A DNA stretch of 30,140 bases from SXOA01 sp051004015 (GCA_051004015.1 JBPCKT010000124.1:1-30140); one strand, 5' to 3'; shown: positions 1-8,599, numbered from the stretch's first letter. A program made the numbers and translations. Notes: generated by a model from the letters alone, not told the origin.

Positions 1-750
<750 letters not shown>

Positions 751-834
751 TTTTCGGGCAGATTGAGGTGTCCAGCTTCCACTGAGCGGATAAAATGCAG
801 TAGGTATCGTCCGCTTGCCTTCTGGGAGGTGTCT

Positions 835-1281
835 ATGGATTCCGCTAGCGACAATTCGAAAGTAAGCTCCACTGCGACCGTGACACCGGAGACAGAGTGC
901 GAAACGCCGCGCACTCCCATTTCCCCTGATCATCCTCTTGTAGACAGGACGGAACGCGGCCTCGTTGTACGCGGTACGCGGCTAACGCTATACCAACTAT
1001 GGGAGAGCCTGCTCCATGGCATGCGTCGAGAGGAAGTTCCGGCGTTTTATCGAATCACTCCCGATCAATTGAGCGGGGCGATCAATTTCATCGAGAGCAA
1101 CCGGGCAGCATTCGATGCCGAGTATCAGTACATCCTTCAAAGCGCCGAAGAGCTGCGCCAGTATTATGAGGAACAGAACAGGGAGCGCCTCGCGCAGATC
1201 GCAGCCATGCCGCCACCCCCAGGAAAAGAGGCTCAGTTTGCCATGCTGCAGGAGAGGAAGCGCAAGCTCGGAATGAAGTGA
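835..1281 (+). CDS. DUF433-domain protein, probable antitoxin of a PIN-like pair
   Basis: This 148-aa protein starts at ATG 835, chosen because GGGAGG lies at 824-829, five bases upstream. An in-frame start at 763 has no such site. Residues about 30-90 show the DUF433 pattern: H-P-L-V-D, G-L-V-V-R-G-T-R-L-T-L-Y, a G-M-R-R-E-E-V helix, and Y-R-I-T-P-D-Q-L preceding an A-I-N-F-I helix. DUF433 is a small winged-helix-like domain commonly encoded immediately before PIN-like DUF5615 proteins. The C-terminal third is a charged Glu/Arg/Gln helix that could be the neutralising or dimerising tail. The TGA stop overlaps the GTG start of the next gene by four bases, indicating translational coupling. 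The antitoxin role is inferred from this pairing. Confidence 0.8.
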   Translation: MDSASDNSKVSSTATVTPETECETPRTPISPDHPLVDRTERGLVVRGTRLTLYQLWESLLHGMRREEVPAFYRITPDQLSGAINFIESNRAAFDAEYQYILQSAEELRQYYEEQNRERLAQIAAMPPPPGKEAQFAMLQERKRKLGMK

Positions 1282-1676
1282 TTTCAGTCCTCATCGACTA
1301 CAACGACGAAGGTCACGCTGCGCTTATTTGGTCGGCGTTAAGCGTCCTGGAATGGAATTCCTTCAACGTCGAGAGCTTTCGGCGGTTTCGAGACGTGAAT
1401 CTTTCGCCCATGGCAAACGACCGCGAGATTTATCGCTTTGCCCAGGCGCATGGAATGCTCCTGCTTACCGGAAACCGAAACGACGATGGTCCGGATTCTC
1501 TCGAGCAGACTCTGCGCGACGAAAGGACGGATGAGTCTATACCTGTACTGACGATCGCGAACATGAACCGTATCTACTTCGATTCCAGTTACCGCGCCGA
1601 CTGCGCAACCCGGATCGAAGAGATCGCTTGGAAGATCGAAGACTACCGAGGATTCTCGCGCATTTTCATCCCCTAA
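1278..1676 (+). CDS. PIN-like (DUF5615-type) protein, probable toxin of the DUF433 pair
   Basis: This 132-aa protein starts at GTG 1278 inside the GTGA overlap with the DUF433 gene. The N-terminus I-S-V-L-I-D-Y-N-D-E-G-H carries the acidic residues expected at the first catalytic position of a PIN-like fold. The central L-L-L-T-G-N-R-N-D-D-G-P-D-S-L-E segment matches the second conserved block of DUF5615-like proteins, where acidic residues would bind metal. Homologues of this shape are often ribonuclease toxins or orphan PIN-like proteins. The gene ends two bases before the convergent SRPBCC gene, so the pair forms a closed two-gene unit. Toxicity is inferred from context. Confidence 0.72.
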   Translation: MISVLIDYNDEGHAALIWSALSVLEWNSFNVESFRRFRDVNLSPMANDREIYRFAQAHGMLLLTGNRNDDGPDSLEQTLRDERTDESIPVLTIANMNRIYFDSSYRADCATRIEEIAWKIEDYRGFSRIFIP

Positions 1677-1677
1677 G

Positions 1678-2112
1678 CTACAACCTCCCGCTGTTCATTT
1701 CGTCGATGAGCGCCGGAATCGCCTTGTCCAGATCCTTGCTGTAAATCTTCGCAAAGATCCTGCCAATCACTGAAATGCCGAATCCCTCGGCTTCCACCAC
1801 CCAGGTGAGCTTGGTCTGTGCCGGATTCAGCTCCTCGAAGTGATGGTCGTAATGAACCGTCGCCCACAAGAAGCTGCCCACCCATTTCCAATTGCGGTGC
1901 GGGTTGAATTCGGTCACCTTGAACTCAGGCTTCATGCCATTCTTTAAGTGGAGTGAGCCTTTGGAGGTGGCAATGAGTTCCCCTGGCGGCTCAACTTTGA
2001 TCTTGCGGATGTGCTTGGCCCAACTTGGCCACTGCTCTAAGCGGGCCAGGTGCTGCCAGGCCTTCTCCACCGGAAGTTGCACCGTGAATTCTCGTCGCAG
2101 CAATTCAATCAC
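1678..2112 (-). CDS. SRPBCC (START/polyketide-cyclase-like) family protein
   Basis: This 144-aa protein starts at GTG 2112-2110, which overlaps the TGA stop of the upstream kinase gene (2111-2109) in a GTGA junction. Longer in-frame upstream sequence belongs to the kinase gene in another frame. The fold is suggested by the opening R-R-E-F-T-V-Q-L-P-V-E-K-A-W-Q-H-L-A-R-L-E-Q-W-P-S-W, typical of SRPBCC proteins. Alternating beta strands follow (S-L-H-L-K-N-G, W-K-W-V-G, T-K-L-T-W-V-V-E-A), then a long C-terminal helix. SRPBCC proteins bind hydrophobic ligands such as lipids or polyketides. Co-transcription with an ABC1 kinase and a TetR regulator suggests a lipid- or quinone-related role, but the ligand is unknown. 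Confidence 0.8.
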   Translation of the reverse strand: MIELLRREFTVQLPVEKAWQHLARLEQWPSWAKHIRKIKVEPPGELIATSKGSLHLKNGMKPEFKVTEFNPHRNWKWVGSFLWATVHYDHHFEELNPAQTKLTWVVEAEGFGISVIGRIFAKIYSKDLDKAIPALIDEMNSGRL

Positions 2113-3545
2113 GCTTGTTTCTCCGCATAGTCGCTCCGATCCCACCCCGTCGCCTTCACCTCCTCTTCCGCGATGTCGCGAATGTTGATCTTCGCCCTGA
2201 GCTGGTAGAGAATCGACCGCCAGGCGAATTGGCAGCGGGCAATCACCGGGGTGCTCGGGCGGGCCCGGCCATAGCGGCGGCGCATCATCTCGGTGAACAG
2301 ATCGATCCCCTCGCGGAAGTCGGCTTCGTCGCCGAAGTCGAAGACGCCGCCGCAATAGCGGCTCCGCCAGCACCAATCGGCATACCCCTCCATGAGCTCG
2401 AGCCGTTCGGTCTCGTTGTCGCCAATGTTGCTCCATTCCTTGACAGCCGCGACACGGTCCTCCAGCCGCCCCGTCGTCAGTCCCCGGTCCATCTTTCGGA
2501 AGAGCTCTCCTTCTTCTCCTTCCAGCTTCATGATGAATCCGAAGTCGAGAACTCCCAGGCGGCCTCCGTCCAGAACGAGCAAATTGCCTGGATGAATGTC
2601 GGCGTAGAACATCTTCCCGGCATACATCATCCGATACCAGGCCCGCAAGAGTCTGCGGGCCACTTCGTTCCGCTCCTCCTGCGATGGATTGCTCTCAATG
2701 AACTCTCGCAGGTGCATCCCTCGCAGCCGCTCCATCGTCAGAACCCGCCCGGTGGACCATTGCGGATAGACCCGCGGTATTACAATGCCGTCCTCATCGC
2801 TGAACAGCGCGGCGGCTTTGCGGAGATTGGCCGCCTCCAATTCGTAATCCGCTTCGAGGGCCAGGCGGCGGGAGAGGTCCGCGAACTGGTCCTTGGTGCT
2901 CTCCCAGTCCTTGGTGAGCCGCGCCGGCAGGAGGAACAAAGTCAGATTGCGGAAGTCGGACTCGATGGCCCGGGCGATGCCCGGATATTGGATTTTCACA
3001 GCCACTTCTTCACCCGTTTTCAGCGTTGCTCCGTGAACCTGGCCGAGGGAGGCCGCTGCGAAGGCCTGCTTGTCAAACTGGGCGAACACATTTTCCGGGT
3101 CGTCCCCCAGCTCGCTGTGAACCATCTCTTTGAGCAGCGACCAGTGCATCGGCGGCGCGTCGAAGTGCAGCTTTTGCAGGGTCTCGACGAATTCCGGCGG
3201 GGCGATATCGGGAAAGTTCGCTAGCGTCTGTCCCACTTTCATTACAGCGCCCCGGAGATAGCTCATCGAATCCAGCAGTCGCAGCGCATTTTTCCAGTGG
3301 GCTTCCGCCAGCAGCCGTTTGTTCTCCTCGGCAGATTTGAAAAAGCCCCGCAGCCAGTGGAACAGGTAAGCCGCTCCGATTTTGGCTTGCAAGCTCCCCA
3401 GCGCCGTCAGCCGGCGAAATCGGCCGATCGGCACCGGCTGCTGAGAGGCTTCGATAAGAAGCCTTGAGACTCCTTGGGCGGGCGGCAGACCTTTTTCGAG
3501 TTCCTCTTCGGGAAGTGAAGCAATGAGTTCCGTGACAGTCGCCAT
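2109..3545 (-). CDS. ABC1/AarF (UbiB-like) atypical kinase
   Basis: This 478-aa protein has the diagnostic features of the ABC1/UbiB family. The K-x-G-Q motif is at residues 103-106 (M-K-V-G-Q-T). An Ala-rich loop in place of a P-loop is at about 163-171 (A-A-A-S-L-G-Q-V-H), and the invariant lysine is in V-A-V-K-I-Q-Y-P-G (K184). The catalytic loop F-Y-A-D-I-H-P-G-N is at about 313-321 and D-F-G at 334-336. UbiB/ABC1 proteins act in isoprenoid-lipid and quinone metabolism. There is no obvious C-terminal transmembrane hairpin. The gene starts 15 bp after the TetR gene and overlaps the SRPBCC gene, so the three form one operon. The substrate is not inferable. Confidence 0.93.
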   Translation of the reverse strand: MATVTELIASLPEEELEKGLPPAQGVSRLLIEASQQPVPIGRFRRLTALGSLQAKIGAAYLFHWLRGFFKSAEENKRLLAEAHWKNALRLLDSMSYLRGAVMKVGQTLANFPDIAPPEFVETLQKLHFDAPPMHWSLLKEMVHSELGDDPENVFAQFDKQAFAAASLGQVHGATLKTGEEVAVKIQYPGIARAIESDFRNLTLFLLPARLTKDWESTKDQFADLSRRLALEADYELEAANLRKAAALFSDEDGIVIPRVYPQWSTGRVLTMERLRGMHLREFIESNPSQEERNEVARRLLRAWYRMMYAGKMFYADIHPGNLLVLDGGRLGVLDFGFIMKLEGEEGELFRKMDRGLTTGRLEDRVAAVKEWSNIGDNETERLELMEGYADWCWRSRYCGGVFDFGDEADFREGIDLFTEMMRRRYGRARPSTPVIARCQFAWRSILYQLRAKINIRDIAEEEVKATGWDRSDYAEKQA

Positions 3546-3560
3546 GGGGATCGCCTTTCG

Positions 3561-4160
3561 TTAGCGAGGTTCAGCCGGGGCATCCTGCAGCCAGGCGGAG
3601 AACATGTGAAGTGAGTTATCGAGCAGGGCGAGCGTGTCTTCCTGCTTGGGTGATTTGTCGGCAGCCCAGTACGCCAGCACGCCGGTGTAGAGGGACCAGT
3701 AAACCTGCAAGGCGACGGCGGAAATCTCAGCCACGCCGTGAGCGCGGGCGATGCGAGCGACGCCTTCCAGGTGCCGAATGCGAAGGGAGGCCTCTCCGTT
3801 TTGAGTCGCACTCGCCAACGGACAAAGAGCCGTCTCCAGCACGGGGGCAATGAATTTCCGCAACGGTTTCAATTGACGTAGCTCGGCCGCAACAAGGGCG
3901 AACAGGTCTTCCTCCAGCGATTCCGCCGCTGGCTGCTTCTCTGCTGTCGCCTGAGCTTTGGTCAGCCCCTCTTCGGCCAGCGCGGCGACGATCGCTTCCT
4001 TGGCGGCGAAGTAGTTGAACAGGGTGCCGACGGCGATGTCCGCCTGCCGGGCGATATCGCGGGTGGTGGTGGCTTCAAACCCCCGCGTCCGGAACAACTC
4101 CAGCGCCGCCCCTTCAATCCGCTCCCGCGTCGCCTCTTTTTCCTCAGCCGTGATCCGCAT
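3561..4160 (-). CDS. TetR-family transcriptional regulator
   Basis: This 199-aa protein has an N-terminal TetR DNA-binding domain at residues about 12-58, with the recognition unit T-T-T-R-D-I-A-R-Q-A-D-I-A-V-G-T-L-F-N-Y-F. The C-terminal two thirds are helical and variable, as expected for the ligand-binding and dimerisation domain. It is the first gene of the reverse-strand operon with the ABC1 kinase and SRPBCC genes. Two near-identical 14-bp palindromes lie upstream at 4181-4194 and 4231-4244. They are the obvious operators, which suggests autoregulation of the whole operon. Regulators of this type often sense lipids or xenobiotics; the ligand here is unknown. Confidence 0.93.
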   Translation of the reverse strand: MRITAEEKEATRERIEGAALELFRTRGFEATTTRDIARQADIAVGTLFNYFAAKEAIVAALAEEGLTKAQATAEKQPAAESLEEDLFALVAAELRQLKPLRKFIAPVLETALCPLASATQNGEASLRIRHLEGVARIARAHGVAEISAVALQVYWSLYTGVLAYWAADKSPKQEDTLALLDNSLHMFSAWLQDAPAEPR

Positions 4161-4180
4161 GACCCGCCTCCCGCAGTATT

Positions 4181-4194
4181 ATGAGCACGTTCAT
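4181..4194. promoter_or_regulatory. Candidate TetR operator 1
   Basis: The sequence ATGAGCACGTTCAT is a 14-bp imperfect palindrome centred 28 bp upstream of the TetR start codon. It matches the second palindrome at 4231-4244 in 12 of 14 bases. Its placement and similarity to the second site make TetR binding likely; this is inferred. Confidence 0.7.
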
Positions 4195-4230
4195 ATTCTA
4201 CTCTTCGGCCGGAAGCGGTCAAGGGCTTAA

Positions 4231-4244
4231 ATGAGCATGCTCAT
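4231..4244. promoter_or_regulatory. Candidate TetR operator 2
   Basis: ATGAGCATGCTCAT is a perfect 14-bp palindrome lying exactly 50 bp from the start of operator 1. Two sites 50 bp apart upstream of an autoregulated TetR operon are consistent with repression by paired dimers. Confidence 0.72.
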
Positions 4245-4266
4245 AAACATTCTGGAGGCGGGAGTA

Positions 4267-4356
4267 GGACACGGAAAACACGGGAAGACACGGCAAGAAT
4301 CAGAATTACAACTTCTTCTGCTTTCAAAACCGTGTCCTCCGTGTTTTCCGTGTCCC
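4267..4356. repeat. Inverted repeat of ACACGG-type units
   Basis: The left arm (4267-4293) and right arm (4331-4356) are near-perfect reverse complements built of GACACGG/AAACACGG units, with one base inserted and about 37 bp of AT-richer DNA between them. This ACACGG-unit style is familiar from dispersed extragenic repeats in environmental bacterial genomes. The arms could form a long hairpin in RNA or cruciform in DNA. No gene lies inside. Confidence 0.75.
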
Positions 4357-4378
4357 CTCCCTTCTCCCCTCTTCCTCT

Positions 4379-4419
4379 TCCCCTTTGCGTCTCCGCGCCT
4401 TTGCCTCTTTGCGTTAAAA
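4379..4419. repeat. CGCAAAG-unit dispersed repeat
   Basis: Read on the reverse strand, this stretch consists of repeated CGCAAAG/GGCAAAG units beginning with TTAACGCAAAG. This is a second repeat style, different from the ACACGG repeat just upstream. It ends only nine bases before the start codon of the MBL-fold gene, so it probably forms part of that gene's 5' untranslated region. Confidence 0.65.
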
Positions 4420-4427
4420 TCTGCTAA

Positions 4428-5234
4428 ATGCCCCTCGAATTTCAAACCACGAACATCCGCGGCCAGGCGATCCTCCTCGGCACAGGCACGTCCGTCGGCG
4501 TCCCCTCCATTGGCTGTGGCTGCGAAGTTTGCACGAGCTCCGACCCACGGGACAAGCGGACGAGGTGCAGCGTCCTCCTCGGGCTGCCGGAGGGGAACCT
4601 GCTCATCGATTCCCCCCCCGACTTGCGGCAGCAATTCCTGCGGGAGAAAGTCGGCATCGCCCATGCCGTCCTCTATACCCACGAGCACGCCGACCACATC
4701 TTCGGCCTCGACGACGTGCGGCTGTTTCCGTTTTACCTGGGGCATCCGATCCCGCTCTACTGCGAGGAGGCCGTGGAGCAGCGGATCCGCATGTCGTTCA
4801 GCTACGCCTTCTCGGACCAGGAGCAGACCCACCACGGGGCGGTCCCCAGCCTGGAATTCCGCCGCATCGGCCTGGCCCCCTTCGACGTCCTCGGCCAGCA
4901 GATCATCCCCATCCGCCTCAAGCACGGCCCCCGCTTCGAAGTCCTCGGCTTTCGCATCGGCAACTTCGCCTATTGCACCGACACCAACGGCATCCCGGAC
5001 GAAAGCCTGGCCCTCCTGGAAGGGCTCGACGTCCTCGTCCTCGACGCCCTCCGCCACCGCCCCCACATCACCCACTTCTCCCTCGACGAAGCCATCGCCG
5101 TCGCCGAAAAACTCCGCCCCCACCGTACTCTCTTCACCCACATTTGCCACGACCTCGGTCATGCCGGCACGAGCGCAAAACTCCCCCCCGGCATGGAGCT
5201 CGCCTACGACGGACAAAGGATTCCGCTGACGTAG
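4428..5234 (+). CDS. MBL-fold metallo-hydrolase, PhnP-like
   Basis: This 268-aa protein opens with L-L-G-T-G-T-S-V-G-V-P, then a cysteine cluster G-C-G-C-E-V-C (residues 29-35) typical of the PhnP-like subgroup, where it binds a structural zinc. The metallo-beta-lactamase signature T-H-E-H-A-D-H is at 84-90, preceded by the strand L-L-I-D-S-P-P-D at 58-65. Later metal-ligand strands are L-K-H-G-P and a C-terminal T-H-I-C-H-D-L-G-H. PhnP-like enzymes are phosphodiesterases acting on cyclic phosphates or nucleotides; the substrate here is not determined. The gene stands alone downstream of a repeat-filled spacer and is followed 47 bp later by a GNAT gene. Confidence 0.9.
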   Translation: MPLEFQTTNIRGQAILLGTGTSVGVPSIGCGCEVCTSSDPRDKRTRCSVLLGLPEGNLLIDSPPDLRQQFLREKVGIAHAVLYTHEHADHIFGLDDVRLFPFYLGHPIPLYCEEAVEQRIRMSFSYAFSDQEQTHHGAVPSLEFRRIGLAPFDVLGQQIIPIRLKHGPRFEVLGFRIGNFAYCTDTNGIPDESLALLEGLDVLVLDALRHRPHITHFSLDEAIAVAEKLRPHRTLFTHICHDLGHAGTSAKLPPGMELAYDGQRIPLT

Positions 5235-5281
5235 TTCCGACAGTTCGCCTGTTGGCTTGCGACTGACCTGGGATTTGAGCC

Positions 5282-5752
5282 ATGTCAACAATCCAGATTC
5301 GCCGTCTTCGACCTGACGACGTTGCGGACGTCGCCGCTTTGCTGGAGCAGTTGGCAAGAACTTCGATAACAGGCGAGTTTTCGCCTCTGGCCCAGGAGAA
5401 GTTCCTCCGCAGCAATGATGCTGCCGCGATCCACGGCTTCATCGCCAATGGTTTCCAGTATTGGGTTGCGGAGAGTAACCAGGCGATCATCGGTTTTGTT
5501 GGAATTCGCGACAATTCGCATCTTTACCACCTCTTTGTCGCCAAGTCGTTTCAACGCCAGGGCATCGCTCATCAACTGTGGCAGGTGGCACAAGAGGCCT
5601 GCCAGGCCGCCGGCAATCCGGGCCGCTATACGGTCAATTCCTCAAACAATGCCGTGGGCTTCTATGAATCTCTTGGTTTCCGTCGATCACACCCGATGCA
5701 AGACTCAGACGGCGTGCTTTACAACCCGATGATCATGGAGACTGCGACTTGA
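5282..5752 (+). CDS. GNAT-family N-acetyltransferase
   Basis: This 156-aa protein has the standard GNAT length and motif order. An N-terminal I-R-R-L-R-P-D-D opening is followed by the strand I-I-G-F-V-G-I-R (69-76) and H-L-Y-H-L-F-V (80-86). The acetyl-CoA pyrophosphate-binding loop Q-R-Q-G-I-A-H-Q-L is at 91-99, and the C-terminal motif N-S-S-N-N-A-V-G-F-Y-E-S-L-G-F is also present. It transfers an acetyl group from acetyl-CoA to an unknown amine. It lies in the same direction as the MBL-fold gene but with its own gap, so operon membership is unclear. Confidence 0.92.
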   Translation: MSTIQIRRLRPDDVADVAALLEQLARTSITGEFSPLAQEKFLRSNDAAAIHGFIANGFQYWVAESNQAIIGFVGIRDNSHLYHLFVAKSFQRQGIAHQLWQVAQEACQAAGNPGRYTVNSSNNAVGFYESLGFRRSHPMQDSDGVLYNPMIMETAT

Positions 5753-5896
5753 ACCTTGAATTCCACGGAGGCAAACGCGCTGGTAGTGCTCCCCAGTACC
5801 ACGACTGAAACCGAAAAGAATTGACTTCTGAGAATTGGACCGCTACTTTAACACGGAGGCGCGCAGGATAATAACTGGTTCGGCGGAGGATTTACG

Positions 5897-6145
5897 ATGG
5901 CTGACACAAGCAGTGGTTCTTGGGGATGGGCTAGGCGGTGGCCCCGTTACGTGGGTGCCATTCTGCTCGCGGCCGCCGCACAAAGCGGCCTCGGCGCTTG
6001 GCTGGTTAGCGGCGACGCCGAAGGAGCTTCCCTAGTCTCCTATCTGGGAGGCTGTGCGGTGACGGCCGGCATCATCGGTCTGGTGCTCTGCCTGGCGCCG
6101 CTCCCCGTTGCTCGTTCGGGTCCGCAGAAGCGACAGGTTGCCTAA
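5897..6145 (+). CDS. Small hypothetical membrane protein
   Basis: This 82-aa protein starts at ATG 5897, supported by a CGGAGG site at 5884-5889. Two hydrophobic stretches (about residues 19-37 and 48-68) are separated by a short polar loop, suggesting two membrane segments with a basic C-terminal tail. I do not recognise a family. The good ribosome-binding site and the hydrophobic pattern argue it is real rather than a chance frame. Confidence 0.6.
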   Translation: MADTSSGSWGWARRWPRYVGAILLAAAAQSGLGAWLVSGDAEGASLVSYLGGCAVTAGIIGLVLCLAPLPVARSGPQKRQVA

Positions 6146-6262
6146 GTCAGACGCCGAACCAGGCGCTGCAGCGGACGGCGGGTCATCAGCTAATTCCACG
6201 TACTCGGCAGGCCCCTCCCGCCGCCGATGAGCTGGGTCATGCAGACGAAAGGGGGTCCTCCC

Positions 6263-6634
6263 ATGGCGACGTTTGGTCGAGTCGCGCCAGGTGTTCCTGT
6301 GGCGGACATGGACCGCGCGATCCGCTTCTATCGGGATCTGCTCGGCTTCGACGTTCACTTCACGGGCGGCAGTCCAGTCAGCTTCGCCGTTTTGAAGCAA
6401 GGGGACGCGGAGCTGCACCTGTCCGCTGAGCCCGCGAAGGCCGGCTCATTTCACGCTCATCTCATGGTGGACGACCTGGACGGCGTTCATGAGCGACTCC
6501 AGCAGGGGGGAGCGACGATCCGCCAACTCCCCAAGGTTCAGCCCTGGGGCCTGCGGGACATCGTCATCGCCGACCCCGACGGCAACACGTTTGAAATCGC
6601 AGAGCCCGTCGGCGAAACGGCGGCGATAACATAG
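6263..6634 (+). CDS. VOC-family protein (glyoxalase/bleomycin-resistance type)
   Basis: This 123-aa protein starts at ATG 6263, eight bases after a GGGGG stretch. An in-frame ATG at 6227 has no ribosome-binding site and would add residues outside the domain. It is a single vicinal-oxygen-chelate unit: V-P-V-A-D-M-D-R-A-I-R-F-Y-R-D-L-L-G-F-D opens the first beta-alpha-beta module, and W-G-L-R-D-I-V-I-A-D-P-D-G-N-T-F-E-I closes the second. Members include dioxygenases, glyoxalases, isomerases and drug-binding resistance proteins. The substrate cannot be told from sequence, and the protein probably acts as a dimer. Confidence 0.9.
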   Translation: MATFGRVAPGVPVADMDRAIRFYRDLLGFDVHFTGGSPVSFAVLKQGDAELHLSAEPAKAGSFHAHLMVDDLDGVHERLQQGGATIRQLPKVQPWGLRDIVIADPDGNTFEIAEPVGETAAIT

Positions 6635-6904
6635 CGATGATGCTTGAAGGCCGCGCCGAGTAAATGCTCTCTGCAGAGCCGTGGGTCCTGCGGCTAGGTT
6701 TTCGACAGTCTTTCCACAGTCGACAATCGGTCTGAATTTGGTTGTGCTGCGACCAGTGCGCCTGGCATCCGGTTTCTCGCCCCCGCGGTTGAGGATCAGG
6801 CATTAGGACGCTACGCTACGGGACCAAAAGTGCCCTGCCTACTTGCCTGCATTTCTGGATAGTTGTACACTCACAAAATTCAGTTTCCTATCCGGAATCT
6901 TCCC

Positions 6905-8593
6905 GTGCCGACACTTCAGTTCAAAGGCAAGAGCGTCATCGAGACCTACGCCTACACGGTGCCGCACCACCGTCTGGAGTTGGTCCCCGATTTGTCGCTA
7001 CTTGGGAAGGGAGAGAAGCCAAACCTGGAAGGGAACTTGATCATCGAGGGGGACAACCTGCTGGCCCTCAAGGCCCTCCTTCCCACCCACGCCGGAAGGG
7101 TGAAGTGCATCTACATCGACCCCCCGTACAATACCGGCAACGAAGGCTGGGTCTACAACGACAACCTCACTCAGCCGCAGTTCAAGGAATGGATTGGCCA
7201 GACGGTGGGGAAGGAAGGAGAAGATGCCTGCCGCCACGACAAGTGGTGCTGCATGATCTACCCGCGGCTCATGCTGCTCAGGGAGTTGCTGCGGGAGGAC
7301 GGATCGATTTGGATTTCCATTGATGACAACGAGGTCCATTCCCTGCGCCAGATAATGAACGAAGTTTTTGGCGAGCAGAATTTCGTTGCCACCGTGATTT
7401 GGGAAAAGGTTTATTCTCCGAAGAGTTCTGCAAAGTACCTGTCGGAAAATCACGATTACATCGTCGTCTTCGCGAAGAACAAGGAGGAATGGTCACCTCG
7501 CCTTCTGCCGCGAACGGAAGAAGCTAACGCACGCTACTCTAATCCTGACAACGACCCCCGCGGGCCGTGGAAATCTGGAGATTTGTCCGCTCGAAACTAC
7601 TACAGCAAGGGCATTTATTCAATTGAGTCCCCAAGCGGACGTATAATCCAGAAACCACCAGAGGGAACCTACTGGCGCGTATCCGAAGATACGTTATGGG
7701 AAATGGACGCCGACAAACGGGTTTGGTGGGGGAAAGACGGCGATAGCACTCCTTCCATCAAGCGATTCCTTTCGGAAGTCAAGGACCTCGTTCCGGAGAC
7801 AATCTGGACGTATTCTGATGTTGGGCATACCCAGGATGCCAAAAAGGAAGTCATTCGCATTTTCGGAGACCTGGATACCGCAATCACGCCCAAGCCAGTG
7901 AGCCTAATCGAGCGCGTTTGCGTTATTGCCTCCGAGCCGGGTGACATTGTGCTGGATTCGTTTGCTGGAACGGGGACCAGTGCACAGGCGGTCTTGGAAC
8001 TTAATGCAAACGAAAAGCATAAACGCCGTTTCGTACTCGTCCAGCAGCCGTACGACACCAAGGAGCACGCAACCTCCAAGCTCAACATTTGCGAACGACT
8101 AACGGCGGAACGAGTTCGTCGCGTTTGCAAAGGATACGACTTCGTGAAGCAAGGTGCACGCGGCAAACGGACGAAGTCAAAACAACAAGGTCTTGGCGGC
8201 TCATTCACCTACGCTCGCGTGGGTGAACCCCTCTTCAACCAGTACGGCCTCTTCAACAAAAAGCTCCCCAAGTGGGATGACCTCGCCAAGTACATCTTCT
8301 ACACCGAAACCAGCCGGCAGATTGAGGCGGCCAAGATGAAGCCCGAGAGCGGCTTTGTCGGCTCGCAGGAAGGAGCAGGGGGAACGTCTTACTACTTATT
8401 CTATACCCCCGACGCGAAAAAGAGCCTGCCGATGAGCCATGACCAACTCAATGCGATTCTCAAAAAGGACAAGAATCGAAACTGGGTCATCTACTGCGAG
8501 AAAATCTGGGTCCAGCCCGACGAGCTCCGCAAGTTCGAGCGCGAAAACAACAAGAAAATCCGCCCGATGCAGATTCCCTTCCAGTTGCGTTAA
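6905..8593 (+). CDS. mod: Type III restriction-modification system, Mod DNA methyltransferase
   Basis: This is the Mod subunit of a type III system. I favour GTG 6905 (562 aa), preceded by GGAA at 6894-6897; an in-frame TTG at 6863 would add 14 residues. The catalytic motif D-P-P-Y-N-T-G-N is at residues 72-79 and the AdoMet-binding motif F-A-G-T-G-T-S at 353-359. This is the beta-class order used by type III N6-adenine methyltransferases. The region between them (about residues 150-345) holds the target-recognition domain and reads as more AT-rich than the ends, which suggests exchange of specificity. Mod alone methylates one strand of a short asymmetric site and confers specificity on the nuclease complex. 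The stop is six bases before the Res start. I saw no simple-sequence tract in the gene of the kind that makes many mod genes phase-variable. Confidence 0.94.
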   Translation: MPTLQFKGKSVIETYAYTVPHHRLELVPDLSLLGKGEKPNLEGNLIIEGDNLLALKALLPTHAGRVKCIYIDPPYNTGNEGWVYNDNLTQPQFKEWIGQTVGKEGEDACRHDKWCCMIYPRLMLLRELLREDGSIWISIDDNEVHSLRQIMNEVFGEQNFVATVIWEKVYSPKSSAKYLSENHDYIVVFAKNKEEWSPRLLPRTEEANARYSNPDNDPRGPWKSGDLSARNYYSKGIYSIESPSGRIIQKPPEGTYWRVSEDTLWEMDADKRVWWGKDGDSTPSIKRFLSEVKDLVPETIWTYSDVGHTQDAKKEVIRIFGDLDTAITPKPVSLIERVCVIASEPGDIVLDSFAGTGTSAQAVLELNANEKHKRRFVLVQQPYDTKEHATSKLNICERLTAERVRRVCKGYDFVKQGARGKRTKSKQQGLGGSFTYARVGEPLFNQYGLFNKKLPKWDDLAKYIFYTETSRQIEAAKMKPESGFVGSQEGAGGTSYYLFYTPDAKKSLPMSHDQLNAILKKDKNRNWVIYCEKIWVQPDELRKFERENNKKIRPMQIPFQLR

Positions 8594-8599
8594 GCGTCC

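Noticed and set aside
4227..5357. A 376-codon reverse-strand open frame over the MBL-fold gene
   Set aside because: It is antisense to a gene with clear metal-binding motifs and reads through the repeats upstream.
6635..6904. Search for a gene or RNA between the VOC gene and mod
   Set aside because: No start with a ribosome-binding site, no tRNA fold and no strong hairpin seen; it presumably holds only the mod promoter.
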